A stretch of 64,000 nucleotides of DNA from Cervus elaphus (GCF_910594005.1 NC_057820.1:7197001-7261000); one strand, 5' to 3'; shown: positions 37,740 to 48,230, numbered from the stretch's first letter. A program made the numbers and translations. The notes: generated by a model not told the origin, from the sequence alone.

Positions 37740-40664
37740 CTGGGGAAAATACATCTATTTAAATTATAGGCATTTAAAGAGTTTATAATTGAAATCCAAA
37801 CTTAGGCCTGAGGTAAGAATTTATATAATCTTTTAAAAAATAAGCATTTAATAGACTTGAGACCTTGTGTATGAAAACACACTCACTTAATGCTAGGTGT
37901 CTTTTCCTACTCTCGTCTACATAAATTATAATGAAGCAAGCAGATATTTCATGACAATTACTAACATAGAACCATGCAATTACTTGTTTTCCCCTTCAGA
38001 GAGAGCCATATACATGACAGATATGAAGAAAAAGCTAAAGATAAAAATTGAAATTAACTTTGAAGATCCTTAAGATATAATTTACACTATGATCTTTACG
38101 CAATCATATTCTGCTAAGCATACCACTAGAAATAGGGTTTTATTCATTAAAATACGCCAACCATATGAGTGAAATATTTAGACTTTACGTTTCTAAAACA
38201 AGTTATATCACTGTAAAAGTGGTTAATAACATTTGGCTTTATTCTATTGCATGGAATAAAAATGCCTTTGGGGGACAGAGAAAATACAAGAAATGTCTCT
38301 CTCTTTTTTTTTTTTGCACTGTTTATTCAACTTTTAAAAAATTTTATTCCAGTTTTAATGTACTTTCTTTGAAATTTTTGTAGTTGTTATTTCACTTAAC
38401 TATCCAAGAAACTGTTATTATCTGCTATTATCCATAGGCAGATACACTGAGATAACTATATACTTTGATCATTCTAGTAGAGATCTTAATAATACAAGTC
38501 TCCATTAATGTCATCCATTTTCAAAAATAAATTATATTCCAAAACAGAACCAATGGCAAGAAAAGTTAAGTGATCAAAGAATGAAAAATTCTCCAAGAGG
38601 CTATAACTGTAGATTTTGAAGAGTATTAATTACTAGCAATTGTCAATTGACAATAAGCTTATAATAATTTTGTGCTAACATTGAGCCAAAGGGAGTATGG
38701 GTCATGGAGTTACTATATAAGTTAATAAGTTACTGTTAAGTCAAGCACTCTTAAATCTATTTTTTTGGTAAACCTGGTCTATAGTATCTGTTTTAAAAAA
38801 ATTTTTAATGCTAATATAACCATGAATATATACTACCCTTTCCCACTCTACATACTTCAAAAGCATAGCTAAGGGTCCATGGACAAATCCCTCATTCTTG
38901 AGGGCCTTACTTTCCTCATGGACACAGTGCTCAAACTTCTCTTGCAGTGATCTAAAATTCCATTTAATAGCTGGGTGACCTTTAACACTCCATTTCGAGA
39001 CCCTTCTTTTTGACAAAAAGCAGATTACAGTTAAATATGGATCTCTGTATACAGTCTTCTAATAATAGTCCATGGCCTCAAGAACACAAACATACCTATT
39101 GATAATAGCCGGGACAAGTTTCTAGTTAAAACAGAAAGACCCTGACATCCAAAAGATAGTTCTTCAAGATCAGGTAAATCATGGAAAAGTGGCATACTAT
39201 TTCAAAATTACCTAATTTCAACTCTTACAGGCCACATTCTCCTTTCTCAGGGAGAAACCAGTGGAGTGATTCAACAAAAGCTGTTAACTGTTATTCTGAT
39301 TAATTTAAATAAACTGTTAACTGTTACTTGGGCTAATTTAGATAGTAGTCACCTCTTGAAAAGGTTAATCCTTAAAAACTAACTGGTCAATGGAAAAAGT
39401 TACATCAGTAAGTTAATACTTAAGGTTAAGGTCCAATTTTGCTCCTCAATCTTTAATCACTGAAGTGGCCTTAGACAGAATAAGCACTTTAATAAATGCT
39501 GACTAGATAAAAAAAAAAAAAAGAACAACAAAATACTCTTTCAATGTCAACTAACCAACCCAGCGGTCTCTCAAGACGTTGTCCTGACAGGATAACACAG
39601 ACCTTGAATTTCAGAAAGGACCCGGATGAATAACCTGCGCGTTGTGATTTCATAGTTACACTACCCCCTTAAAATATACACACCCTATCATTCAAGAGAA
39701 GGTTAAGGCCACCAAAAAAAAAAAAAAAATGGAAAAGTCTTCTCTTCAAGGTAACACACTAATCGCAGGCTCGTTTAGTTTTAAAACTTACAAGATAATA
39801 CCCAAACCTTGAAAGGCACAGAAAGTGAAACGACCTTGGAGCATCTATCTCCTCAAGCATCTGACAGCTCGGGCCGGACCCGCGCCGGCAGGGAGGCAGG
39901 TCGGCGGGAGGAGTGCTGCCGGGCGGCCGCTCGCCGACGCGGGTCCCACCGGGTTAGGCGGTGCGGGCGGCCACCGCCTCGCCCGCGACGGCTCCCTCCG
40001 GCCAATTCAGGAGGAAAGAAACCCCAAAGCAAAAAGGCCGTTCCGCCCGTTCCCTCACTGGACGGCGGCGGAGGCTCACGGGCTGCCCACACGCGTGGCC
40101 TCCGGTAATCCTTCTCCTCCTTCCCCAGTTCGCTTCCCACAGCCGCTCCACCCGAGGCCGCCGCCCGTGCCCGCCGGTCCCGCGGTCCCCGAACCACGGC
40201 CGCCTCGTCGCGTCTCCCGGGCTCGGGGAAGTCGACCGGCCGGTCGGCCGCCCGGCCGGCCGGCCAGAGGGGAGCCGGCGGAGTCCTGGGGTCGATCGCT
40301 CCGCGGGACCGGAGGGGACGTCGCGCCCGGACGCCCGCCGCCCCGGCCCCGGCGCCATTCCGCTTCGGCCCCAGCCCCCAGCGCCAGGCCGGGGCGTTCG
40401 AGGGGGCGCCCGGCCGGAGCCACTTCCAGCCGGGCCCGCCTCCGGAGCCTCACAGCCCACGGTGGCCACAGCCCTCCCGCCCCGCCGGCGGCCGGCGGCC
40501 CGAGTCCCGTGGCCCTTCACCGCCCTCCGCGTCCCACTCCCTCGGGCGAGCGGCCCTCGCCGCGGCTCCTCGGAGCCGCTCGGGCCGAGCCCGGTCTCCG
40601 GCCGCCCCGCCCGCGGTCTCCCCGGCCCCGCGACGCAACCGGGCCGCCGGCCGTCCGCCGTTAC
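37740..40664 (-). other. CPEB2: CPEB2 intron 1
   Basis: The intron has a GTAACG donor and a TTTTCCCCAG acceptor. Its first 0.8 kb belongs to the CpG island, including a perfect 12-bp palindrome GACCGGCCGGTC at 40234-40245. Reading in the exon 1 frame stays open to a stop at about 39954. The remainder is AT-rich and apparently unique. I see no young retrotransposon in it, only a possible MIR trace near 38390-38450 and short A or T tracts at 39509-39523, 39714-39730 and 38307-38317. Confidence 0.9.
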
Positions 40665-42356
40665 CTGGTGGTGGTTGTAGGAGTTCCTCTGCTGCAGGAA
40701 GGCGGCGGCCGCCGCCTGGTGCTGCTGCTGGAGCTGCGGGCTGACTGGCGACCTCCGGCTCTGCGGCTGCTGCGGCGCCGCGGGCGGCGGGGGCTGCTGC
40801 TGAGGTAAATTCATGGCGGGCGGCGGGGGCACGGCGGCCGCCGAGAAAGGGCCCCCGAAGCCGCCCCCGCCGCCGCCGCTCGCCGGCACGCTGAGCCCCG
40901 CGCAGCCGTGCGGGGACACAGGCGAGAAGCTCGGGAAGAAGGCCGGGTTCATGGACGACGGCAGCCCGGGGTAGAAGCCGTTCTCCGAATCGGGGCTGGG
41001 CGGCGGCATGGCGCTGAGCGAGCCGCCGCCGCCGCCACCGCCACCCGGGGTGGCGGCCGACGAGCCCGGCGGCTGCGGCTGCGGCTGCGGCGGCTGCTGG
41101 GGCGGCGGCGGCGGCGGCGGCTGCTGGGGCGGCGGCGGCGGCTGGGACTGGGGCGGCGGCGACGCGGTCTGCACCGACCAGGGGGTGCCGAAGCCGGGCA
41201 GCGGCGGCGGCGACGCGGAGCCGCCTCCCCCTCCGCCTCCGGGGGGCCCCCCGCCCCCGCTGCTGCCGCCGCCGCCGCCGCCCGGGTGCGGAAGGTCCGG
41301 GCTCTGCAGGCTGCTGAAGGCGCCCGCGCCGAGCGCCCCGCCGGGCAGGAGGTTACTGGGACTGTTGAGCAGAGGGTGGTTGGGGGACTCCATGGAGCCC
41401 GGCGCGGGGTTCACCGGCGGCGTCGAGGGGGCCAAGCCCGCATTAGGGGGCTCGGCGGCGCTGCCCTCGCCCGCGGCCGGGGTCTTGCGAGGGCTGCCCG
41501 CGCCTCCGTGGCGGCGCCGCGGGGCTGCGGGCGGCGAAGGCTGGAGCTGCGGGAGCGGGGTCAGGTCGGCCGGGCGCTGCCGCTGGGCGAAGTCCTGCGG
41601 CGGGAGGTGCTGCGGATGCGGGAGGCTGAACGGCGGCGGCGGCGGCGGCGGCTGGCGCTGGGCGAGCGGCGCCGGCTGGAGGAGCTGGCCGGGCGGTGGC
41701 GGCGGCGGCGGTGGCGGCGGCGGGCTGAACCGGCCCGGGCAGTGGAGCGGCGGCGGCAGCGGCTTCGAGTCCGGAGGGTGGGGAAGATGGGGAGGGCTGA
41801 ACTCTTTCCTCTTCTGGCTGCTCAGCTGCTGCTGCTGCCGCTTACTGAAGTCCTGCGGGGAGGAGGTGCGGCGGCAGCAGCAGCAGGAGGCGGAGGAGGA
41901 GGAGGGGTGGTGCAGACTCGGTTTGAAGTCCTGGGAGGGGAGGAGGTGGGTCACACCCGCGTTCGTGCCGCCGCTGGGGTGGTGGTTGGGGAGTTTCTCC
42001 GTGGCCGCCGCCCCCGAGAGCGGCCGCGCCGGCTGCTGTGTCAGCCCCAGCAGCAGCTCATCCTGCATGGTCTGCTGATGCGCCAGGAACGGGGAGGAAG
42101 AGGAAGCGACGACGGCGGCGGCAGCCGAGCGGTCCGCGCCGCCGCAGCGGAGGGGGATCGACAAGGGGGAGGCGGCCTCGGAGAAGCCGGTGACAGGCAA
42201 CGGCGGCGGCGAGAGCGGGCCGAAGGGCGTGGCGGAGGGCAGCGGGGCGGCGGGTCCCGCGGCGGAGGGACAGTACGCTCCGCCGCTGAACAGGGACCCG
42301 GGGCTGTTGCTTCGGAGAGGGGCGGTGTGCAGCACCCCAAAGCCGAAGTCCCTCAT
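40665..42356 (-). CDS. CPEB2: CPEB2 coding exon 1 (N-terminal 564 codons)
   Basis: This exon encodes the long N-terminal region of cytoplasmic polyadenylation element-binding protein 2, an RNA-binding translational regulator. The frame opens with MRDFGFGVL, typical of the CPEB2-4 subfamily, directly after an in-frame TAA. It runs 564 codons to a CAG|GTAACG donor, phase 0. It is low-complexity and probably disordered: a Ser then Cys run near residues 152-161, Gln 174-177, an 11-Pro run at 212-222, Gly runs around 359-379, 438-445 and 494-499, mixed Pro/Gln 405-430 and Ala 548-552. The end, from M515 (MNLPQQQ), matches the start of a known shorter CPEB2 isoform as I recall it. NSYNHHQ joins PLLKQSPW of exon 2. 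The RRMs are not here. The gene identity is certain; the choice of first AUG rests on family similarity. The frame stays open into intron 1, but the donor and exon 2 show that this extension is not normal coding sequence. Confidence 0.95.
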
Positions 42357-42800
42357 TTATCAGGCCGGCGGCCGCGGGAGGAGACGCGCCCCGTCCGCCG
42401 CCGCCGCCGCCCTGCCTAAGAAGCCACCGGATCTGAGGCGGCGCGGCCGTGGTGGAAGGAGGTGGGGCGGGGGAAGTCAGTGAGAGAGGGACACCGTGAC
42501 TGAGCCAGGGGGGCACCGACTTCGGCCCCCGCCACCTCTCGCGGCGCTCACCGCCACCCCCCGAGACCGGCTCGGGCTCCGCCGCCGCGGCCGCCGCCGC
42601 CCAGGCCGCTTAAGAAGCCCGGAACGTGCGTCAGCGCCACCTCACAATCGCGCCGCCCCCCGCGGTGCGTCCCGGCACGCGCGGGCCCGCGGCCGCCGCG
42701 CCCCCCACTGCCCCGCCCCTGCCGCCGCCGCCCCGCCTCTCATGAATATACAGATGAGGGCCGGGGACGCGCTCGCGCTCTCGGGAGGGCCGGGGTGGGG
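42357..42800 (-). promoter_or_regulatory. CPEB2: Probable CPEB2 proximal promoter and 5' UTR
   Basis: This is the 440 bp upstream of the CPEB2 start codon. On the minus strand it holds a GC box (GGGGCGGGGC, about 42711-42720), further GC-rich boxes near 42731-42737, and a CRE-like TGACGCA at 42627-42633. There is one A/T-rich island (42740-42757) with CTCAT...ATGAG arms and a TATATT core. Between that island and the coding start there is no minus-strand ATG, so the main AUG is the first one for a transcript starting below about 42735. Assigning any of these elements a function is inference. Confidence 0.55.
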
Positions 42801-42840
42801 CGGGGAGCGCGGGCGCGAGCGCGAGCGACGCGTCTCGTCA

Positions 42841-43640
42841 GGCTACCCCCGCGTCCGGGAAAAGGAGCGGCCGGTTGGACCGGCGTGGGGCTGGCGACGC
42901 CTGAGCGCTTGGCGCGCGCTCACGAGAACAAGCACGCGCGCGTGCGCGAGGCTCGAACGGTTCCTGGGCAACCGCCCCTCCTGGCGCGGGGTCCCGGCGG
43001 AATCTGCGGCAGGTCGCGCGCGCCACCTGCCCTCCGACCGCGTCTCCCTCAGGGCCCCGCCCGGGGTCACGGGAGCCCCCGGCTGCCGGGATAGGGGTCC
43101 GCCCTAGGCGGTGCTGGCCCGCGGGGGAAACTGAGGCCCGGGAGTGGTTCTCCGCGTCGGCGGCCGCGCGGGGACCCCGGCGCCTCGCGTCCCCTCGGGA
43201 CTTGGCGCTGGAGGCCTCTGACCGGCTCGCGTGTGCAGGGCTCGGTCGCCTCGCAGGCCGCCGGGCGGCTTGCCCTGGAAAACGCCTTTTCGTGCGGGTT
43301 TCCTTTTTTTTTTTTTTTAAGCCTCTCGCTGCGCGTGCTGTCATCCGCCCTCCCGCCGCCGCGGGGAAGTGTTCCTTGTCGTGGAAACACGAAGCCCCGG
43401 CCTCGTCCCAAGCGTTTTCACTTCAGTGGTGACGAACAAAAGTCCCCGCAAGCCCCGCGGCCCCGCGCGGCGGTTTACACGCAGATGCGCACACGGCGGG
43501 CCCTGCGGCGAGCTCCCGGGGAAAGCTGGGTCCGCTCCCCAGCCCTCCGGGTCGGGAAAGCGCAACTCCTCCCCGGCCGCGCTTGTTCTGGCATCCCCGC
43601 CCCTTCCCCCGGGAGACTCAACTATTTCCAAAGCTTTATG
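42841..43640. other. Upstream part of CpG island, no gene seen
   Basis: The region is GC-rich and lies upstream of the presumed CPEB2 promoter. It holds a pyrimidine-rich T tract (43302-43318) and many overlapping open frames on both strands, none with a recognisable protein or splice structure. A divergent non-coding transcript could start here, but the sequence gives no direct proof. Confidence 0.6.
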
Positions 43641-43814
43641 AATTTTCAAGGGAGAAAGACTTCTTGACAACAGGGAGGAAAAGGAGATTCTGACTCAGCA
43701 GCAGACTTGTTGAGACTTGCAAAACGGGAAGAGGAGAGCTTTCCATGGTAGAGCTCTTGTTGGAAGTGACAGAAGAGGCCCTCAACATGTGTATTTCCTA
43801 AAGAAACATTTAAG

Positions 43815-43857
43815 ATAGATAGATAGATAGATAAGATAGATGATAGATAGATGGATG
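43815..43857. repeat. (GATA)n microsatellite
   Basis: GATA units with small interruptions (GATAAGATAGATGATAGATA) lie just outside the CpG island. Length polymorphism is expected. Confidence 0.92.
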
Positions 43858-45070
43858 AGGGTCTAGATAAAGGAACAGCAGAGTGATCCATACTAGTAAG
43901 CTACTGAATTTTATGTTCCTCTTTTGCCATTTTAACTTTTCTTGGCGTTCAGAGAAAAACTACTGAAAAAACTCTAGAAAGTAACATAGACTGATAATCT
44001 CAAAAGCAATAGAAATGGGTTTGGAGTCTACCTGGTTTGGGTTTACAACTGAACTAAGATTAAATATTCCGTGTTGTTAATTAGCACATTTCTACTGCTG
44101 TAGGCAGGAGTGTTCATTTTTATGAGTCCTCATTTTCTATTAGTTAAATTTCATTCCCGCTTTTGTTACTTCAGTGTTTCAAATTTATACAAATCAAAAT
44201 AAATACAGTGGAGAGAAAAACATTCCATGGGGAAAATACATTCTATATATAACGTCTATGCTTTCCTGTCTAATGAACTAAGTTTGACATTGCCTTCAAA
44301 TAAGGAGAAAGTACTTTTAAAAAACAACTCATAAATGGTTTAGAAATCAGTGGATGTATAGAAAATTGGTTTGAATTAGTAATCTCGAAACCATTTTTAA
44401 CAATCAAGCAAAATATAAAACCAGAGAATTCCTTTTTTACTCTAAGTTAGCAATGTCTGGAAAATAACCTGAGCTCCTCAGAATTAAAAATATAAATAGC
44501 TATTTTCACAACACCTGTTGACATATCTGTTAATACTCACTAATCCATTTTGCAAGGAAAATGTTCAGCAACTGAGGCATATAAAAATCTTAAAATGAAC
44601 AAATTTTTTTTTTTCCTAAGTAAAGTTACACTTGACTGGACTCATCTGAGGATCCAAGACAAATCTTGAAAAGGCAGGCACTGAAATTAGCTCAATCATC
44701 CATTAAAATTGCAGTTAGTGCAATGTAGAGAGAGCATACATTTAAAAGCCAAATGGTGCCCTTCTGGGCTAAAGTTTGAACAAAAACAAGACTTCTTAGT
44801 GTGCTGAGACTAGTTTCAGTTTAGAACATTCCGAGCTCTCCAAAATGGAAAAATACCATCAAGTTTGGTATTATGTAATAAGGTCAAACTTCATAGTAAG
44901 TACACTGAATCCTGAAGTTCCACTGCCATGTCCTCTACTCACCACAGTAACATCTCAGATTGTGTTTTGAGGGTCCCAAGTTATATTCTGAAAGCTAGAA
45001 CTTTTAAGCTGATGAGTATCCTATCATTGAAAATAGTTTCCCTGCAGTGCAGGTAGACCTGCATGGGAGG
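43858..45070. other. Intergenic DNA upstream of CPEB2, nothing recognised
   Basis: AT-rich sequence without long frames or identifiable repeats. It forms part of the transposon-poor interval that begins near 32.66 kb. Confidence 0.6.
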
Positions 45071-45073
45071 AAA

Positions 45074-45290
45074 GAGGTTGGGGACCCCTAGCCCAGGAGT
45101 CCCCAACCTCCAGGATCTGATGCCTAATGATCTGAGGTGAAACTGATGTAATAATAATAGAAATAAAGTGCACAATAAATGTAATGTGCTTGAATCATCC
45201 TGAAACCATCCCCCCACCCCATCCATGGGAAAATTGTCTTCCACAAAACCGGTCCCTGGTGCCAAAAAGGTTGGGGACTACTGCTCTAGC
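45074..45290. mobile_element. Non-autonomous hAT-like DNA transposon with abutting second terminus
   Basis: The element runs from GGAGTCCCCAACCTCCAGG near 45097 to AAAAAGGTTGGGGACTACTG near 45283. Inverted ends and internal blocks (TGATGCCTAATGATCTGAGG and CACAAAACCGGTCCCTGGTG) belong to a common mammalian family that I do not name with certainty. A further terminus in opposite orientation (GAGGTTGGGGAC at 45074-45085) sits 13 bp before it. Non-coding. Confidence 0.7.
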
Positions 45291-45425
45291 AAGTCCAAAA
45301 CCAAGATCTTATGAGTCTATATTCTAATCATTTTTACATGAAAGTATATTAGTTGCATCACCAGTAACTCAGTCCGTGGCTTGAATTTGACAGTCCCTTG
45401 TTCATTTCCAGCCACTGGCCTGGGC

Positions 45426-46496
45426 CAGTGGTTTTAAAAATATTTTGCTACAACCCAGGACACACATATATACACATGCACCTGAGATAAAGCTTTTATT
45501 AGGCAATTTTACCTCAGTACATGGGGCAAACTCTTTTAAAATCACTTTTTAAAATCACTAGTCAGTTCAGTCGATAAGTCATGTCCAACTCTTTGCCATC
45601 TCATAGACTGCAACACACCAGGCTTCCCTGTCTATCACCAACTCCCAGAGCTTGCTCAAACTCATGTCCATGGAGTTGGTGATGCCATCCAACCATCTCA
45701 TCCTCTGTCATCCCCTTCTCCTCCTGCTTTCAATCTTTCCCAGCATCAGGGTCTTTTCTGAGTCAGTTCCTTGCATCAGGTGGCCAAAGTATTAGAGCTT
45801 TAGCTTCATCATCACTCCTTCCAATGAATACTCAGGATTGATTTCATTTAGGATTGACTGGTTTGATCTCCTTGCTGTCCGAGAGACTCTCAAGAGCCTT
45901 CTCCAACTCCACGGTTCAAAAGGATCAATTCTTCAGTGACCAGCTTGCTTTATGGTCCAACTCTCGCATCCATACATGACTATTGGAAAGACCGTAGCTT
46001 TGACTAGACAGACTTTTGTTGGTAAAGTACTGTCTCTGCTTTTTAATATGCTGTCTAGATTGGTCACAGCTTTTCTTCCAAGGAGCAAGCGTCTTTTACT
46101 TCCATAGCTGCAGTCACCATCTGCAGTGATTTTGGAGCCCAAGAAAAGAAACTCTCTCACTGTTTCTGTTGTTTCCCTATCTTTTTGCCATGAAGTGATG
46201 GAACTGGATACCATGATCTTAGTTTTCTGAATGTTGAGTTTTAGTCCAACTTTTTCACTCTCTTTCACTTTTATTGAGAGGCTCATTAGTTCCTCTTTGC
46301 TTTCTGCCATAAGGGTGGTATCATATACATATCAGAAGTTGTGGATGTCTCCCAGCAATCTTGATTCCAACTTGTGCTTCATCCAGCCTGGCATTTCACC
46401 TGATGTTCTCTTCATATAAGTTAAAAAAGCAGGATGATTTCAAATCTCTAATTTTAGACTCATGATTAGGTCATGAGCTGAAATTGAAGAACACTG
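45426..46496. mobile_element. Possible hAT fossil split by a BovB insertion
   Basis: CAGTGGTTTT at 45426-45435 and the complement of CAGTGTTCTT at 46487-46496 look like hAT terminal inverted repeats. The 130 bp on the left and 64 bp on the right could be one small element, with BovB 45556-46432 inserted into it. No clear 8-bp target duplication was found. Confidence 0.4.
45556..46432 (-). mobile_element. BovB (RTE) LINE 3' part
   Basis: Reversed BovB from the 3' end near 45556 to about the catalytic region at 46320. The frame at 46310-45933 reads ESEKVGLKLNIQKTKIMVSS, then LDSILKSRDSTLPTKV and MYGCESWTIKQAGH. The frame is broken and 5'-truncated. Confidence 0.93.
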
Positions 46497-46827
46497 TTCT
46501 AGAAGACTACTTCTCACTTTCTCTGTCTTAAATCCTGCTTACACCTCCTGTCCTCACCCTCAATTGCTCACTTGGCTTCCTATTTTGCTGAGAAGATAGA
46601 AGCAGTTATAGGTGAGCTTCCCCAGGTCCTCATGGCTCCCCTTTCCAGTCTCTGCATCTGTCCCCTGATACCTCACCTTCCCCCTGGTACATGGAGGGCC
46701 TGTCCTCACCCCACTTCCGGTCTAAGCCCAGCCCTCCACTGGTGGACCACATCCTTGCTTGCTCGGGACACAGCTTCATAGACATCCCGAATTTAACATG
46801 GCCTGAGTTAAACTCCCCACTTCCTTA

Positions 46828-47153
46828 TTGGACTGCAAGGAAATCAAACCAGTCATTCTAAAGGAAATCAGTCCTGAATATTCATTGGAAAGACTCATGC
46901 TGAAGCTGAAGCTCTAATACTTGGGCCCCCTGATGGGAGGAGCCCACTCATTGGAAGAGACCCTGACCCTGGAAAAGATTGAAGGCAGGAGAAGCAGGGA
47001 GCAGCAGAGGATGAGTTGGTTAGATAATATCACTGACTTAATGGACATCAATTTAAGCAAACTCCTAGAGATACAGTGGCGGACAGGAGAGCCTGGCATG
47101 CTGCAGTCCATGGGGTCTCAAACAGTCAGAAGTTAACAACTGAACAACAACAA
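46828..47153 (+). mobile_element. BovB LINE 3' end fragment
   Basis: The fragment starts at TTGGACTGCAAGGAAATC, passes ATTCATTGGAAAGACTCATG and CAGAGGATGAGTTGGTTAG, and ends CTGAACAACAACAACC. It is a 5'-truncated insertion into L2-like sequence. Confidence 0.9.
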
Positions 47154-47841
47154 CCTCATTAATCCCCATCTGGGTAAATATCCCTCCACTGTTGTAGCTA
47201 CTTAGGCCAAAAACTTTGGGATCCTTCTTGACTTCTTTTTTAAAACAGGATATCCAAGCCATCATTTCATGCTGCGTGTCCAACCTCTAAGTTATACCAC
47301 AATCCAACCACTTCTCACCACTCCCACCTCAAGCAACGTGGTCCAGGCCACCATGCTGTCCCCTCTGGATCATTGCTCTCAAATCCTAACCAGTGACCCA
47401 GCTTTGGCTCTTGTCTACAGTCTACTCTCCATGAGGCAGCCGAAATGCTACTTCCAGACAGATGACATCAGTTCCTCTGGTGAAATCCTGATTTAAATAA
47501 AAGTCAGAACATTTTCAATAACTGGAAAGTTCTTCGTCATGGCCTCCTGCCCTCACTGATCCTACTGACAACTTCTACCCTACAGTGTAATGCTTATTTC
47601 TTTAACATTCCAGGCCAAGTTAGCCTCAGGGCCTTAGCTCTTGCAATTCCCACTGTCTGGAATACTTGTCCCCTTGATACCAGCAGGGCTCACTCTTCAC
47701 TTTTTTTGTTTTTTCTTTTTTAATCTCTCTCTCTACTTGGAGTTATCTGCTCAAGCTCATTTTCTCAGTGCTATCTATCTTCCCTGCCTGTTGTTGTAAA
47801 ACAGCACCCCCCGCCCTCCATTCCAGCCTCCTTCTCCCTCA

Positions 47842-48060
47842 TGTGTGCTCAGTCATTCAGTCATGTCCGACTCTTTGCAACCTCATGGACTGTAGCCTGC
47901 CAGACCCTTCTGTCCATGGAATTTTCCAGGCAAGAATACTGGAATGGGTTGCCATTCCCTTCTCCGGGGGATCTTCCTGACCCAGGGATCGAACCTGTAT
48001 CTCTTGTGTCTCCTGCAATGGTAGGCAGATTCTTGACTACCGCGCCACCTGGAAAGTCCC
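47842..48060 (-). mobile_element. Bov-tA SINE, 12-bp TSD
   Basis: A reverse Bov-tA from TGTGCTCAGTCATTCAGTCA to CACCTGGAAAGTCCC. A perfect duplication CCTTCTCCCTCA flanks it at 47830-47841 and 48061-48072. Confidence 0.94.
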
Positions 48061-48230
48061 CCTTCTCCCTCACAGGCAGTTTGATTTTTCTCCGTGGGGC
48101 CCACTCTGTACTTCAACTGTTTATCTGTCCTCCCCAGTTTTCAGAAGGCACATCGTTTTGTTCACCATTGCATCCTCAGCACCTGGAACAATTCTGGCAC
48201 ACAGTAGGCACCCAAGTGTTGTCAAAGGCA

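Larger units (their letters stand above)
39850..43640. promoter_or_regulatory. CPEB2: CpG island spanning CPEB2 promoter, 5' UTR, exon 1 and start of intron 1
   Basis: Base composition changes sharply here from an AT-rich surround to continuous GC-rich, CpG-dense sequence, and returns to AT-rich beyond about 43,640. The island extends roughly 0.8 kb into intron 1, covers all of exon 1 and runs 1.3 kb upstream of the start codon. This is the usual architecture of a broadly expressed CpG-island promoter. Few stop codons occur on either strand, which explains the many long overlapping shadow frames. No transcription start can be placed from sequence alone. No + strand exon of a divergent transcript could be demonstrated, though such transcripts are common at CpG-island promoters. 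Confidence 0.9.
46500..48230 (+). repeat. L2-like LINE, split by two younger insertions
   Basis: L2-like blocks lie in order outside the two insertions: TTGCTCACTTGGCTTCCTAT, CCACCATGCTGTCCCCTCTG, GAGGCAGCCGAAATGCTACT, GGCCTTAGCTCTTGCAATTC and CACCTGGAACAATTCTGGCA with CAGTAGGCACCCAAG. Inserted in it are BovB 46828-47153 and Bov-tA 47842-48060. No coding frame survives. Confidence 0.6.

Noticed and set aside
6945..40664. HDV-like self-cleaving ribozyme in CPEB2 introns, by analogy with CPEB3
   Set aside because: The known ribozyme is in a CPEB3 intron. I saw no matching nested double-pseudoknot sequence in these introns.
40908..42419. 503-codon open frame on the + strand opposite CPEB2 exon 1 (and 356- and 327-codon neighbours)
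   Set aside because: Composition is Arg/Gly/Ala-rich low complexity mirroring the GC-rich antisense codons, with no recognisable domain or splice structure. CPEB2 identity on the other strand is certain.
42058..42516. 152-codon minus-strand frame overlapping the CPEB2 start, as a possible overlapping upstream ORF
   Set aside because: It begins with GTG, not ATG, and no upstream ATG exists in the proximal 5' UTR; it is out of frame and unsupported.
43067..43670. Several 80-140-codon frames on both strands upstream of CPEB2
   Set aside because: They overlap each other in a GC-rich island with few stops, have no family resemblance and no splice or polyadenylation context.
43815..43857. GATA tandem units as a possible CRISPR-like array
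   Set aside because: Four-base tandem units without spacers: a microsatellite.
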